In this document: positions 11,367 to 19,515 of the stretch, piece after piece
Numbering within the stretch: the stretch's first letter is position 1
Layout of the letters: every line of letters begins with the position of its first letter
Assembly (NCBI RefSeq): GCF_040049215.1
Contig: NZ_JBDZDN010000003.1
Location: forward strand, 186,001 to 250,000
From: Mesorhizobium_K sp040049215
Lineage (GTDB): Bacteria; Pseudomonadota; Alphaproteobacteria; Rhizobiales; Rhizobiaceae
Reading direction: 5' to 3'
Length of the DNA stretch: 64,000 bases
Position numbers and translations under genes: made by a program
The notes under the pieces: model-generated
What the model was told of the DNA's origin: nothing
Database searches by the model: none
Seen by the model: the letters and a program-made list of their open reading frames with translations, nothing else

Positions 11367-12440
11367 CTATTCGGCGTGCTGCTGGACCCATTCGAAATAG
11401 GTCCAGGTCAGGCGGATTCCGATGTTGGTGTCGGGCCTGCTGGCGATGTTGACGCCGTTGATGGTGCGTTCCTTGGTGTCGGGATTGTAGTCGTAGACGG
11501 AGCTTCCGCTCGACCCCGGCCAAGTGTCGCAGTCATATTGCATGTTGGTTTCGTTGGCGAGCGACGGGTCGACCTTGCAGGAGGCGCGCCACATGGTGCC
11601 GTCCGGCTTGTCGCCGGGATAGCCGACGATGTTGGCGTCGAATTCATAGGCCGGGTCGTAGACCGAATAGCCCATCCAGCCGAGATTCGAGCCGGCCGGC
11701 TGGTCGAGCACGACGACGGCGATGTCCCAGGGAACGACCGAGCCGTAATAGCCCTGCCAGTTCGAAATGAAGCCGGAGGGAATAAAGACGTCGCGCCAGT
11801 TGTACCTGCCGTATGGTGCGCGGCCCTGGCCGTTCAGGGCGGGGTAGAACTCATAGTCCTCGAGCCATCCGCCCGCCTCGTGGTCGTAGACGCAATGCGC
11901 CGCCGTGATCAGCGTGCGGCTGGAGATCAGCGTCGCCGAGCAGAGACCCCAATTGCCGTTGCCCTTGTTTGCGTGCAACTGGCCGAAGGTCCGGAACGGA
12001 TATTTGGTGGTGTCGGTGATGCGGACGCGGTTGTCTTCGCCGATGACGGTGCGCGAGGCCTCGTCGAAGAGCGGATCGGCCCCGGTCATGGGCGCCGCCC
12101 TGGTTTCCTTGTCGCCCTTGAGCTGGCGGATGATGGTCGTGCGCAGCGCCTCGTTGGGCTCGACGGATTTCTCGCTGCCGTTGCGGGAACGGACGACGGT
12201 GGTGAACCCCTTCTGCAGTTCCTCTTCGGTCGGCTCCCTCACCGAGCGCTGCTCTGCGTCGTCGAGCTTCGGCGTCATGTCGACGAGTTTGCGTTTGGAA
12301 AGATCCGGCATTTCCTCGAGCGAGCGCGGCATCTCTCCATTGCCCTCGCTGCCGGCCCGGCTCTGCGCCGACGCGGCCGATAGTGCGATGCCCGAGGCGC
12401 AAACGAACGCCGCGGCAAACGATGCGTATTTCAATGTCAT
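11367..12440 (-). CDS. Secreted trypsin-like (V8/S1-type) serine protease
   Basis: The 357-residue protein starts with a signal peptide (about 1-25, ending SAASAQS). A long charged pro-like region (about 26-145) precedes the protease domain. The catalytic triad is visible: His182 in TAAHC, Asp239 in WDIAVV and Ser311 in GSSGS. A C-terminal NGVNIAS strand follows. The final FEWVQQHAE resembles the helix that ends S1 proteases. The ATG at 12440 has GGGAGAA upstream and precedes the signal peptide; the longer frame from 12500 lacks both. It may be cotranscribed with the caspase-TPR gene downstream. Confidence 0.9.
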   Translation of the reverse strand: MTLKYASFAAAFVCASGIALSAASAQSRAGSEGNGEMPRSLEEMPDLSKRKLVDMTPKLDDAEQRSVREPTEEELQKGFTTVVRSRNGSEKSVEPNEALRTTIIRQLKGDKETRAAPMTGADPLFDEASRTVIGEDNRVRITDTTKYPFRTFGQLHANKGNGNWGLCSATLISSRTLITAAHCVYDHEAGGWLEDYEFYPALNGQGRAPYGRYNWRDVFIPSGFISNWQGYYGSVVPWDIAVVVLDQPAGSNLGWMGYSVYDPAYEFDANIVGYPGDKPDGTMWRASCKVDPSLANETNMQYDCDTWPGSSGSSVYDYNPDTKERTINGVNIASRPDTNIGIRLTWTYFEWVQQHAE

Positions 12441-12576
12441 GATCAGTTCTCCCAAGCCCAGCCGGCGAGAAACTACACATTCATGACCGGATAATGGCAA
12501 CCCCCACGGGAATGTTTTTTCCGGGGTTGCAGGCTGGCGGGATGAATCGGGAGGCAGACGCGCGACCCAATTGCCG

Positions 12577-13032
12577 TCACGGGGCCGGGGCGCCGCCGAG
12601 GTCGAGCCGGGCTATCTCGTCGAGCGCGGTGCGCAGCCGCTTGGCCTTCTCGGCGCCGATCAGATCCTCGAGCCGCCGCTGGGCGACCAGCCAGAGCTGC
12701 ATCACCTCGGCGAGCTTCTTCTCGCCGGCCTTCGTCAGCCTGATACGGCGGATGCGGCGGTCCTGCCTGTCGTTGAAGGTCTCGACATAACCGTCGCGGA
12801 TGAGCGGCTTCAGCGTATGGCCGAGCGCCGACAGGTCCATGATGAGGGCGGCGGCGATCTCGCCCATCGCCGGCTCGCCGCCGGCGTGGATCTGGTAGAG
12901 CAGGCCCTGCTGCGTGGCCTTCAGACCCGCCGGCGCCACCGCATCGTCGTAGAACTGGCCGAGCTTGCGCGCGGCGCGCCTGAGCGTCGCGTTGTTGCAG
13001 GCCGACGTGGCTGAGAATGCGTCCTTGGACAT
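12577..13032 (-). CDS. MarR-family transcriptional regulator
   Basis: This 151-residue winged-helix regulator has the MarR layout: a dimerisation helix, the HTH MGEIAAALIMDLSALGHTLK (about 60-80) and a wing with DRQDRRIRRIRLTKAG, followed by C-terminal helices. The ATG at 13032 has CTGGAG at 6 nt. It is divergent from the SDR gene at 13211, and the shared intergenic region contains strong promoter elements and a 12-bp palindrome, so it probably represses that gene. Confidence 0.88.
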   Translation of the reverse strand: MSKDAFSATSACNNATLRRAARKLGQFYDDAVAPAGLKATQQGLLYQIHAGGEPAMGEIAAALIMDLSALGHTLKPLIRDGYVETFNDRQDRRIRRIRLTKAGEKKLAEVMQLWLVAQRRLEDLIGAEKAKRLRTALDEIARLDLGGAPAP

Positions 13033-13108
13033 GGCTGGCTCCAGCAGCAGCGACGCCGCCGCCCGACGAGGCGCTTGGGTGCAAGAGAAATAACCGTTCG
13101 CAACGCCG

Positions 13109-13156
13109 TTGACAAGAAGGTGGCATATACCTATAAATTGATAGTGGCATATGCCA
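13109..13156 (+). promoter_or_regulatory. Consensus promoter with MarR operator-like palindromes
   Basis: TTGACA (13109-13114), a 17-nt spacer and TATAAA (13132-13137) form a near-perfect sigma-70 promoter pointing at the SDR gene. TGGCATATACC (13121-13131) lies in the spacer, and the perfect 12-bp palindrome TGGCATATGCCA (13145-13156) lies over the start of transcription. They share TGGCATAT, as expected for two operator sites of one dimeric repressor, probably the divergent MarR protein. Confidence 0.75.
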
Positions 13157-13210
13157 GTAATAATCCGGGCGGCGAACGGGCCGCCCGCCGAACCGAAAAA
13201 GGACGAGACC

Positions 13211-14005
13211 ATGAGCAGGATTGAAGACAGAGGCACGGCGGTGGTGACCGGCGCGTCGTCGGGGCTTGGCGCGGTCTATGCCGAGCGCCTGGCGGGGCAG
13301 GGCTATGACCTCGTGCTGGTGGCGCGGCGCGCGGACAGGCTGGAGGCGCTTGCCGAAGCCATCAGGCGCAAGCACGGCCGGTCGGTGTCGGCCTTTGCCG
13401 CCGACCTTGCCGATGACGGCGACCTTCGCCGGCTGGAAGAGAGGATCGCCGGCGACGGCAACATAACGCTGCTGGTCAACAATGCCGGCATAGGCGGCCA
13501 GAAGGTCGTGGCGGAGGCCGACGCCGAGGACATCGCCAAGCAGATCAAGGTCAATGTCGTCGCGCTGTCGCGCCTGACGCGCGCCGTGCTGCCCGGATTG
13601 ATCGGGAAGGGCGAGGGCGCGGTCGTCAACATCGCCTCGATCCTGGCCTTCGATACCGGCTTCGGCGGCATCTACAGCGGAACGAAGGCCTATGTCGTGA
13701 ACTTCACCGAGGGCCTGCAGCGCGAGCTGGAGGGCACCGGCGTCAAGGCCCAGGTCGTGCTGCCCGGCCCGATCAGGACGGAATTCTGGGACATCGCGGG
13801 CGGCGATATTTCCGCGTTGCCGCCGGAGTACATCATGACGGCCGAGGATCTGGTCGACGCAGCGCTTGCAGGCCTTGCGCAGGGCGAGGCGTTCACCGCG
13901 CCCGGTCTTGCCGATCTTGCCGAAGTGGAGAAGTACCGGCAGGCGCGCGGCGCATTCTACGGCAAGCTCGTCGCCGGCAAGCCGGCGGCGCGCTACGCGG
14001 CATGA
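13211..14005 (+). CDS. Short-chain dehydrogenase/reductase
   Basis: This 264-residue classical SDR has the NAD(P)-binding motif TGASSGLG near the N-terminus, LVARR after beta-2 (favouring NADP), NNAGIGG, the catalytic Ser in NIASI and YSGTKAY with Tyr and Lys. The substrate is unknown. The ATG at 13211 is chosen because AAGGA precedes it; the frame extends to 13151 without a ribosome site. Strong promoter elements and operator-like repeats link it to the divergent MarR gene. Confidence 0.9.
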   Translation: MSRIEDRGTAVVTGASSGLGAVYAERLAGQGYDLVLVARRADRLEALAEAIRRKHGRSVSAFAADLADDGDLRRLEERIAGDGNITLLVNNAGIGGQKVVAEADAEDIAKQIKVNVVALSRLTRAVLPGLIGKGEGAVVNIASILAFDTGFGGIYSGTKAYVVNFTEGLQRELEGTGVKAQVVLPGPIRTEFWDIAGGDISALPPEYIMTAEDLVDAALAGLAQGEAFTAPGLADLAEVEKYRQARGAFYGKLVAGKPAARYAA

Positions 14006-14007
14006 GC

Positions 14008-14346
14008 CTACCGGGCCTCCAGCCCGGCGTGCGCCGGCAAATGCCTCGCCGACGCCAGGATCGAATCGAGCAGGCCCGGAAAGCGGCGGTCGAGATCATC
14101 GCGCCGCAGCGAGATCAGCCGGCTGGTCCCGGCCACCTCGGTGCGCGTGACGCCGGCTTCCCGCAGCTTCGCGAGGTGGTAGCTGAGATTGGTCTTGGAG
14201 CCGAGGTCGAGGAAGCCTCCACAGGCAAGCGGCGTGCCCTCGTCGCGGGCGAGATAGGCGATGATGCCGAGCCTGGTCGGGTCGCCGAGCACGCCGAGGA
14301 TCGTGGCGAGATCGAGCTGTTCGACGGAGGGGTGGGGCAGGCCCAT
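14008..14346 (-). CDS. ArsR-family transcriptional regulator
   Basis: This 112-residue winged-helix protein has the ArsR pattern: LGDPTRLGIIAYLA, then LGSKTNLSYHLAKLREAGVTR (recognition helix) and a wing LISLRR. No CxC metal site is visible in the recognition helix, so it is likely a non-metal sensor. The ATG at 14346 has AGGTGA at 6 nt; GTG at 14355 is an alternative. It is divergent from the MFS gene at 14466 and is its likely repressor. Confidence 0.88.
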   Translation of the reverse strand: MGLPHPSVEQLDLATILGVLGDPTRLGIIAYLARDEGTPLACGGFLDLGSKTNLSYHLAKLREAGVTRTEVAGTSRLISLRRDDLDRRFPGLLDSILASARHLPAHAGLEAR

Positions 14347-14406
14347 TCCGGTCACCTCGTATAGCCCTGCCTGGCAGCAAGCCGTCAGGAGCGAAACGTT
14401 GCGACC

Positions 14407-14452
14407 TTGACACAGTCGCGGTCGAGGTTCAATTGTTCAATGATATTTGAAC
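14407..14452 (+). promoter_or_regulatory. MFS promoter region with ArsR-type dyad
   Basis: TTGACA at 14407-14412 is a consensus -35; the -10 is not clear. GTTCAA (14427-14432) and TTGAAC (14447-14452) form an inverted repeat between the divergent ArsR and MFS genes, with a second partial TTCAA in between. This is a plausible operator for the ArsR protein. Confidence 0.55.
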
Positions 14453-14465
14453 TAAGGAGAGTTGC

Positions 14466-15650
14466 GTGGACAGACGTCTGATATGGTTGGCCGTCGGCGC
14501 ATTCGCCACCAGCACGGTGGCGTTCGTCTTCGCGGGACTGCTGCCGCTGATCTCGGCCTCGGCCAAAATCTCGATCGCCGAAGCGGGGCGCCTGATGACG
14601 GTGTTCTCGCTGTCATATGCGATCGGCACGCCTGTTCTCTCGACCCTGTTCGGCAGGGTCGACCGCCGCCGCGTCATCGCCATGGCGCTGCTCTGCTTCA
14701 TATCGGGCAACGCGCTTGCCGCGGCGAGCGGCTCCTATCTCGGGCTGCTCGGCGCGCAGATCGTCATGGGCACGGCGGCGGGGCTCTTTGCCTCCACCGC
14801 GCAGGCGACGGCGATCGCATTGTCCTCGCCCGACCACCGCGCCCGCGCCGTCTCGGCCGTGCTCGGCGGCACGACGCTCGCCGTGGCGATCGGCGCGCCA
14901 CTCGGCGCGCTGATCGGCAACATGGCCGGCTGGCGCGCGACCTACCTCTTCGTCGCCGCGCTCGCCTTCGCGTGCCTCGCCGTGCTGTGGCTGCGCCTGC
15001 CGCACGGCATCGCCGGGGTAAAACTGTCGCTCAAGGAGCGCGTGATGGTGATCGGCAGGCCGGGCGTGCTGCCGTCGCTCATCGTGACGTTCCTCTATCT
15101 GACCGGCGGCTTCGCGGTGATCTGCTATTTCGGTCCGCTTGCGACCGAAGGGGCCGGGATGCCGGTGGCGTTGGTGCCGGCCATGCTACTGGTGTTCGGA
15201 CTCGGCGCCGTGATCGGCAACTATTCGAGCGGGCAGCTCGCCGACCGGCTGGGCGCGACGCGCGTGGTGACGCTGTCGCTCACAGGCTCCATGGTTATCT
15301 GCGTGCTGCTCACCCTGATACTGGAATTCGCGCCAGCCAATCTGGCCGGACCGCTGCTGATCGCGCTGATGCTGCCCTGGGGCATCGTCGGCTGGATGTT
15401 CCCGCCGGCGCAGGCGAGCCGGCTGGTCGCCGCAGCGCCCGAGCTTGCGAGCCTGACCATGCCGCTCAACGTCTCGGCCATGTATTTCGGCATCGCGCTC
15501 GGCAGCTTCGTCGGCGGCCAGGCGCTCGAGCTGGCGCCGCCGGCCGAGCTCGGGCTGATCGCGGCGGTGTTCTCGCTGGCGGCACTCGGCGTGCTGGCGG
15601 CGAGCACGCGGCAGGCAAGCAGGCGGGAAATCCGGTATCCGGCAGAATGA
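14466..15650 (+). CDS. MFS exporter (DHA1-type)
   Basis: The 394-residue protein has about 12 hydrophobic segments. It carries the DHA1 signatures LFGRVDRRRV in loop 2-3 (MFS motif A position) and APLGALIGNMAGWR (drug antiporter motif C region). Such proteins are proton-driven drug or sugar exporters of the inner membrane. It starts with GTG after AAGGAGAG. It is divergent from an ArsR regulator, which suggests inducible expression; the substrate is unknown. Confidence 0.88.
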   Translation: MDRRLIWLAVGAFATSTVAFVFAGLLPLISASAKISIAEAGRLMTVFSLSYAIGTPVLSTLFGRVDRRRVIAMALLCFISGNALAAASGSYLGLLGAQIVMGTAAGLFASTAQATAIALSSPDHRARAVSAVLGGTTLAVAIGAPLGALIGNMAGWRATYLFVAALAFACLAVLWLRLPHGIAGVKLSLKERVMVIGRPGVLPSLIVTFLYLTGGFAVICYFGPLATEGAGMPVALVPAMLLVFGLGAVIGNYSSGQLADRLGATRVVTLSLTGSMVICVLLTLILEFAPANLAGPLLIALMLPWGIVGWMFPPAQASRLVAAAPELASLTMPLNVSAMYFGIALGSFVGGQALELAPPAELGLIAAVFSLAALGVLAASTRQASRREIRYPAE

Positions 15651-15678
15651 GCACCAAGCTCAACGATGACCGACGAGC

Positions 15679-16338
15679 CTAGGTGAGGTTCTTCCGGCGC
15701 TCCAACTCGGCCGGCGTTGGCTCGTCCTGCGCGAAGGAACCGGTCTTAACCGGACCGTCCGGCATATAGGTCGAGACGATGGCCCCGGTGGGATAAGATT
15801 GCGACTTCACCAGGTTCAGGCTGGACGGGGCAATTCCATCGCCGAAGAGGCGCTTGCCCTTGCCGAGCAGGAGCGGGAAGGTCAGCACTGTGAATTCGTC
15901 GACCAGGCCGTGCTTCAGCAGCGTCTGGATGAGGTCGCTCGATCCCTGGACCAGCAGGTCCGGGCCGTCGCCGGTCTTGATCTTCTTCAGTGAGGTGACG
16001 GCATCGTCGCCCAGCCACTGGCTGTTTTTCCAGCCGAACTTTCTGGTCGACCGGCTCGCCACATATTTGGTGGCCTTGTTGAAGGCCTCGGCGATAGGCG
16101 CGTCCGGGCCACTGTATTGAGGCCAGTAGGCGGCGAAGATGTCGTAGGTCTTGCGCCCCAGCAGCAGGTCGAAAGGCTTGCTGAAGACCTCGTCCAACGA
16201 CGCGCCGAGCGTCTCGTCGAAAAAGGGAAACGTCCAGCCGCCGAACTTGAAGCCGCCGGTCGGATCTTCGTCCGGACCGCCCGGCGCCTGCATGACGCCG
16301 TCGAGGCTGACGAAGGTGGCAGTGGTGATCTTTCTCAT
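15679..16338 (-). CDS. RibD C-terminal/dihydrofolate reductase-like protein
   Basis: This 219-residue protein has the DHFR/RibD-C fold pattern: a start TFVSLDGVMQAPGG, LLLGRKTYD in the middle (NADPH-binding turn), LLVQGSSDLIQTLL and FPLLLGKGKRLF. The family contains small NADPH-dependent reductases of unknown substrate, often linked to stress. The ATG at 16338 follows AAAGGAGA. It is monocistronic and ends close to the convergent MFS gene. Confidence 0.85.
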   Translation of the reverse strand: MRKITTATFVSLDGVMQAPGGPDEDPTGGFKFGGWTFPFFDETLGASLDEVFSKPFDLLLGRKTYDIFAAYWPQYSGPDAPIAEAFNKATKYVASRSTRKFGWKNSQWLGDDAVTSLKKIKTGDGPDLLVQGSSDLIQTLLKHGLVDEFTVLTFPLLLGKGKRLFGDGIAPSSLNLVKSQSYPTGAIVSTYMPDGPVKTGSFAQDEPTPAELERRKNLT

Positions 16339-16519
16339 GGTCTGGTCTCCTTTCGCGGTCGGTCTCTGGTTTTGACCGGGCTCACTGCAACGACGAACGA
16401 AGCAACTGGAATTCGACAGGGCAGGCGAAATTTCCGGATGCCGGCGCCGGCGGAACTAGACCCTTCTCCGACCGTTGAGGCGGACGGCAAGCGCGCCGCT
16501 ATCATTCTGGAGGCAGATC

Positions 16520-16705
16520 ATGGGGATCGAACAGGCACCGACCGCCAAAGGCAGGGAGGCCGCACGTGGGCTGCGCAAGGCGACCGCCAAGGAAGAGCGC
16601 AAGGTCGAGACGCGAAAGGGCAGCGAACTCAAGAAGGGCGCCGAGCGCTTCGACGAACGTTCGCGCAGCTCCGACGGCAAGGGCGCCGGCGCCAAGCAGC
16701 GCTAG
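16520..16705 (+). CDS. Small highly charged hypothetical protein
   Basis: This 61-residue protein is almost entirely polar, rich in Lys, Arg, Glu and Ala, and probably helical or disordered (ATAKEERKVETRKGSELKKG). The ATG at 16520 has GGAGG at 7 nt, which supports this frame over the opposite-strand frame. I do not recognise the family. Confidence 0.5.
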   Translation: MGIEQAPTAKGREAARGLRKATAKEERKVETRKGSELKKGAERFDERSRSSDGKGAGAKQR

Positions 16706-16734
16706 ATAACGCCCGGGCAGCGTCTCAGCTGAAT

Positions 16735-17175
16735 TTACTGAGCGGCAAAGACGCTTGCGGTTCCATCTTTCTTGATCGCGTACACGTCGTACGGGCCTTC
16801 ATACGGCCCGCCCATGCCGGGAACGCCAGTCGGCATGCCGGGGAGCGAAATCCCCACTACATCGGCAGGCCGGTCTTTCAAGAGCTTCTGAATGATTTCG
16901 ACCGTGACATGCCCCTCAATCGCGTATCCCTCCAGCATGAGGGTATGGCAGCCTTGATAGTCGCCCGGAATGCCAGCGCCTTTGCTGATCTTGGCGATAT
17001 CCTCGACGGGCTTGATGTCCACGTCGATTCCTCGCCTCATGAGATATTTCGCGTGGCCTTCGCAGCACGGGCAGTTTTGATCCTTGTAGAGCGTTCCCTG
17101 CAGGGTTTGGGCGAGCGCTGGAGCGCACAGGCTGACAAGCGCCACGATGACGGTCGGTTGGAGAAGGCGGTTCAT
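16735..17175 (-). CDS. DUF411 metal-binding protein
   Basis: The 146-residue product has a signal peptide (about 1-22, ending APALA) and the DUF411 core. A CPCC motif lies near residue 35 in a thioredoxin-like strand-turn, GCHTLMLEGYAIEGHVTVE follows, and the end is GMPTGVPGMG. DUF411 proteins are periplasmic and often sit with copper-resistance genes; the Cys and Met/His residues fit copper binding. No copper genes are adjacent here. Confidence 0.85.
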   Translation of the reverse strand: MNRLLQPTVIVALVSLCAPALAQTLQGTLYKDQNCPCCEGHAKYLMRRGIDVDIKPVEDIAKISKGAGIPGDYQGCHTLMLEGYAIEGHVTVEIIQKLLKDRPADVVGISLPGMPTGVPGMGGPYEGPYDVYAIKKDGTASVFAAQ

Positions 17176-17361
17176 AGGCGGCTCCTTGATCCGGTCCAGC
17201 CACTATATGCTCATTGTCTGTTGTGTGCAGGTAACGAATGAGTGCCGGTGAGTGAGAGTACCGAAAAACCCTGTGACTTGGCAGGCCTGTTCGGCTAGGT
17301 TTCGTGCAACCGGTCCGGGGTCCAGACGGCCTGCGACCAAGCATTCGAGGGAAATAGCGCC

Positions 17362-18285
17362 ATGCGTTGGAGAGGCCGTCGCCAGAGCGACAACATTCAG
17401 GACAGCCGCGGCCAGGGCGGCGTCGGCGGCGGCATGCCGGGCGGCGGACTCGGGCGCAATCCGATCCGCATCCCCATGGGTGGACGCGCCGGCGGCGGCG
17501 GCCTGTCCGGCATCATCATACTCGTCGTGCTGTTCTTCGTGCTCAAGGCCTGCGGCATCGACCCACTGCAGATCCTGACGGGCGACGGCGGTCCGTCGGG
17601 CGTCCCGGGCGGCGGCGGGCAGGTGAGCGGAAGCCAGCCGAAAGCCTCCGACGAGATGACACAGTTCGTGGGGGTGGTGCTTGCCGAGACCGAGGATGTC
17701 TGGAACGGCATCTTCCAGGCGGAGGGCCTGAAATACGAGGAGCCGCAACTCGTTCTGTTCGCGGGACAGGTGAAATCGGCATGCGGCTACGCATCGTCCG
17801 CGTCCGGCCCGTTCTATTGCCCCGGCGACAAGAGGGTCTATCTCGACACCACCTTCTTCGACCAGCTCGACCGCCAGTTCGGCGCGTCCGGCGATTTCGC
17901 GCAGGCCTATGTGATCGCGCACGAGGTCGGCCATCACATCCAGAACCTCACCGGCATCCTGCCGAAGTTCAACAAGATGCGGCAGTCGATGAGCGAGGCC
18001 GAGACGAACGCGATGTCGATGCGGGTCGAACTGCAGGCCGACTGCTTCGCCGGCGTGTGGGGCCACTTCACGGCACAGAAGGGACTGCTGGAGGAAGGCG
18101 ACGTCGAGGAGGCGCTGAACGCGGCGCAGCAGATCGGCGACGACACGCTGCAGAAGCGCACGCAGGGCTATGTCGTGCCCGAAAGCTTCAACCACGGCAC
18201 CTCGCAGCAGCGCCAGAAATGGTTCGCCGCGGGGCTGCAGTCGGGCAAGCTGTCGTCCTGCGACACGTTCAACAACCCGATCTGA
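17362..18285 (+). CDS. YpfJ-type neutral zinc metallopeptidase
   Basis: The 307-residue protein has a Gly/Arg-rich N-terminus, one transmembrane segment (about residues 50-66, SGIIILVVLFFVLKACGI) and a peptidase domain with the zinc motif HEVGHH (about 190-195). A downstream ELQADCFAGVW segment supplies the third ligand. It matches the KPN_02809/YpfJ family, inner-membrane anchored with the domain outside. The substrate is unknown. It starts with ATG after GAGGG. Confidence 0.9.
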   Translation: MRWRGRRQSDNIQDSRGQGGVGGGMPGGGLGRNPIRIPMGGRAGGGGLSGIIILVVLFFVLKACGIDPLQILTGDGGPSGVPGGGGQVSGSQPKASDEMTQFVGVVLAETEDVWNGIFQAEGLKYEEPQLVLFAGQVKSACGYASSASGPFYCPGDKRVYLDTTFFDQLDRQFGASGDFAQAYVIAHEVGHHIQNLTGILPKFNKMRQSMSEAETNAMSMRVELQADCFAGVWGHFTAQKGLLEEGDVEEALNAAQQIGDDTLQKRTQGYVVPESFNHGTSQQRQKWFAAGLQSGKLSSCDTFNNPI

Positions 18286-18324
18286 GCAAATCCGGCGGGC
18301 TGCCGGGGCATCTGCCCGGCAGCG

Positions 18325-19377
18325 TCAGAGCCGCGAGGACGGGGCCTTGCTCGCCGTGGGATCAGCAGCGGGAGCCGCTGACCTGGCCGCCTGCTGCTTC
18401 TGCGGCTTAACCTTCGAACCCGTCAGGTAGTTCTTGTAAACCCAGCCTTTCTTGCCGTTGTAAACGATCTGGCACCAGCCGTCGCAGGACAGCACGTTCA
18501 CGGCTGAGCCCGCTGGCACCACCAGCAGCACGCCGGATCCCTTCTTCGGGCTGGAGCGCATGTTGACAGCGGCGGACACCCGCGCGGTTCCCGGGGCGAC
18601 GCCGCCCAGGTTTTTCGCGGCTGTCGTTGCCTTCTTGGTCACGGTCTTGACCGTGCTGCCGACATTGTCCTCGTCGGACGTATGGCCGGCCAGCCCGCCG
18701 ACATTGACGCCGGGCAGCGACGCAACCTCGATCTTTTTGTCGATGGACTGCGGCTTAACTGCCTCGGCCTTCTGGCGCTTGGGCTTTTTCACCAGCGGCT
18801 CGTCGGGCTCGGCGGCGTCGGGAGCGATTGCCGCGGTCTGCGTCCCGTCGGCGTCGTCCTCGGCGTAGGCCGCTAGCCGCTCCTCGTTCAAGACGCTCTC
18901 GTCGGGGGGGAGCGCGTCCTCCGATGCCGACACCTCGTCCGTCAGCACGATCGGGCTTGCGGTCGGATCGTCGGTCGGCAGCTCGATCGCATGCTCGGGG
19001 CCGACCGCGACCTTCGCGACCGCGACTGGATCGGGCGGTGCGGCCGCGATCTCGACCTTGGGCGGCTCGACGGGCTGGCTGGCCGCAATGGCCGGCACGG
19101 GGGCCGGCTCGGAGGCAAGGGCCGCCACCTTGGTCCCGGCCGGGGCCTCGACCGCCTCGGCCACCACGACGGCAGGCACATCCGCTGCCCTGGCCAGCGC
19201 GCGATCCGCGAGATAGTCGACGAAGATGGCGCTTGCAGCGCCGACGCCGAGCACCATGGCGGCGGCGGCCGACAGGCGGGCAAAGCGCCGCGCCTTGCCG
19301 GATTCGGGCCGGCTGGATTTGATCGGAAACTGGCTCTTCGGCGCGGCTGTGGCGCCGACCCTCAGGGGACTCTTCAC
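18325..19377 (-). CDS. Membrane-anchored SH3-domain protein
   Basis: The 350-residue protein starts with GTG after GGAGAG. A basic N-terminus is followed by one hydrophobic segment (about 35-55, LSAAAAMVLGVGAASAIFV) and a long Ala/Pro/Glu-rich linker. A C-terminal bacterial SH3 domain (about 255-325) reads AAVNMRSSPKKGSGVLLVVPAGSAV...CDGWCQIVYNGKKGWVYKNYL. SH3b domains usually bind peptidoglycan or ligand peptides in the periplasm. It lies upstream of carA on the same strand side but is separately transcribed. Confidence 0.82.
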   Translation of the reverse strand: MKSPLRVGATAAPKSQFPIKSSRPESGKARRFARLSAAAAMVLGVGAASAIFVDYLADRALARAADVPAVVVAEAVEAPAGTKVAALASEPAPVPAIAASQPVEPPKVEIAAAPPDPVAVAKVAVGPEHAIELPTDDPTASPIVLTDEVSASEDALPPDESVLNEERLAAYAEDDADGTQTAAIAPDAAEPDEPLVKKPKRQKAEAVKPQSIDKKIEVASLPGVNVGGLAGHTSDEDNVGSTVKTVTKKATTAAKNLGGVAPGTARVSAAVNMRSSPKKGSGVLLVVPAGSAVNVLSCDGWCQIVYNGKKGWVYKNYLTGSKVKPQKQQAARSAAPAADPTASKAPSSRL

Positions 19378-19515
19378 AATAACTCTCCACGCAAGCCCCC
19401 ACCCGCGTGTTCATCCATTGTTTAGAATTATGGCAGAGCTTGGTCAATATTCCCTAAATTCTGGGTGTTCAGGCGGGTTCGGATAGAAACCGGCTAAAAA
19501 TCGACCGCTAATCAC

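Noticed and set aside
16456..16695. Minus-strand frame opposite the small charged protein
   Set aside because: The plus-strand frame has a good ribosome site and a plausible composition; the minus-strand one has neither.
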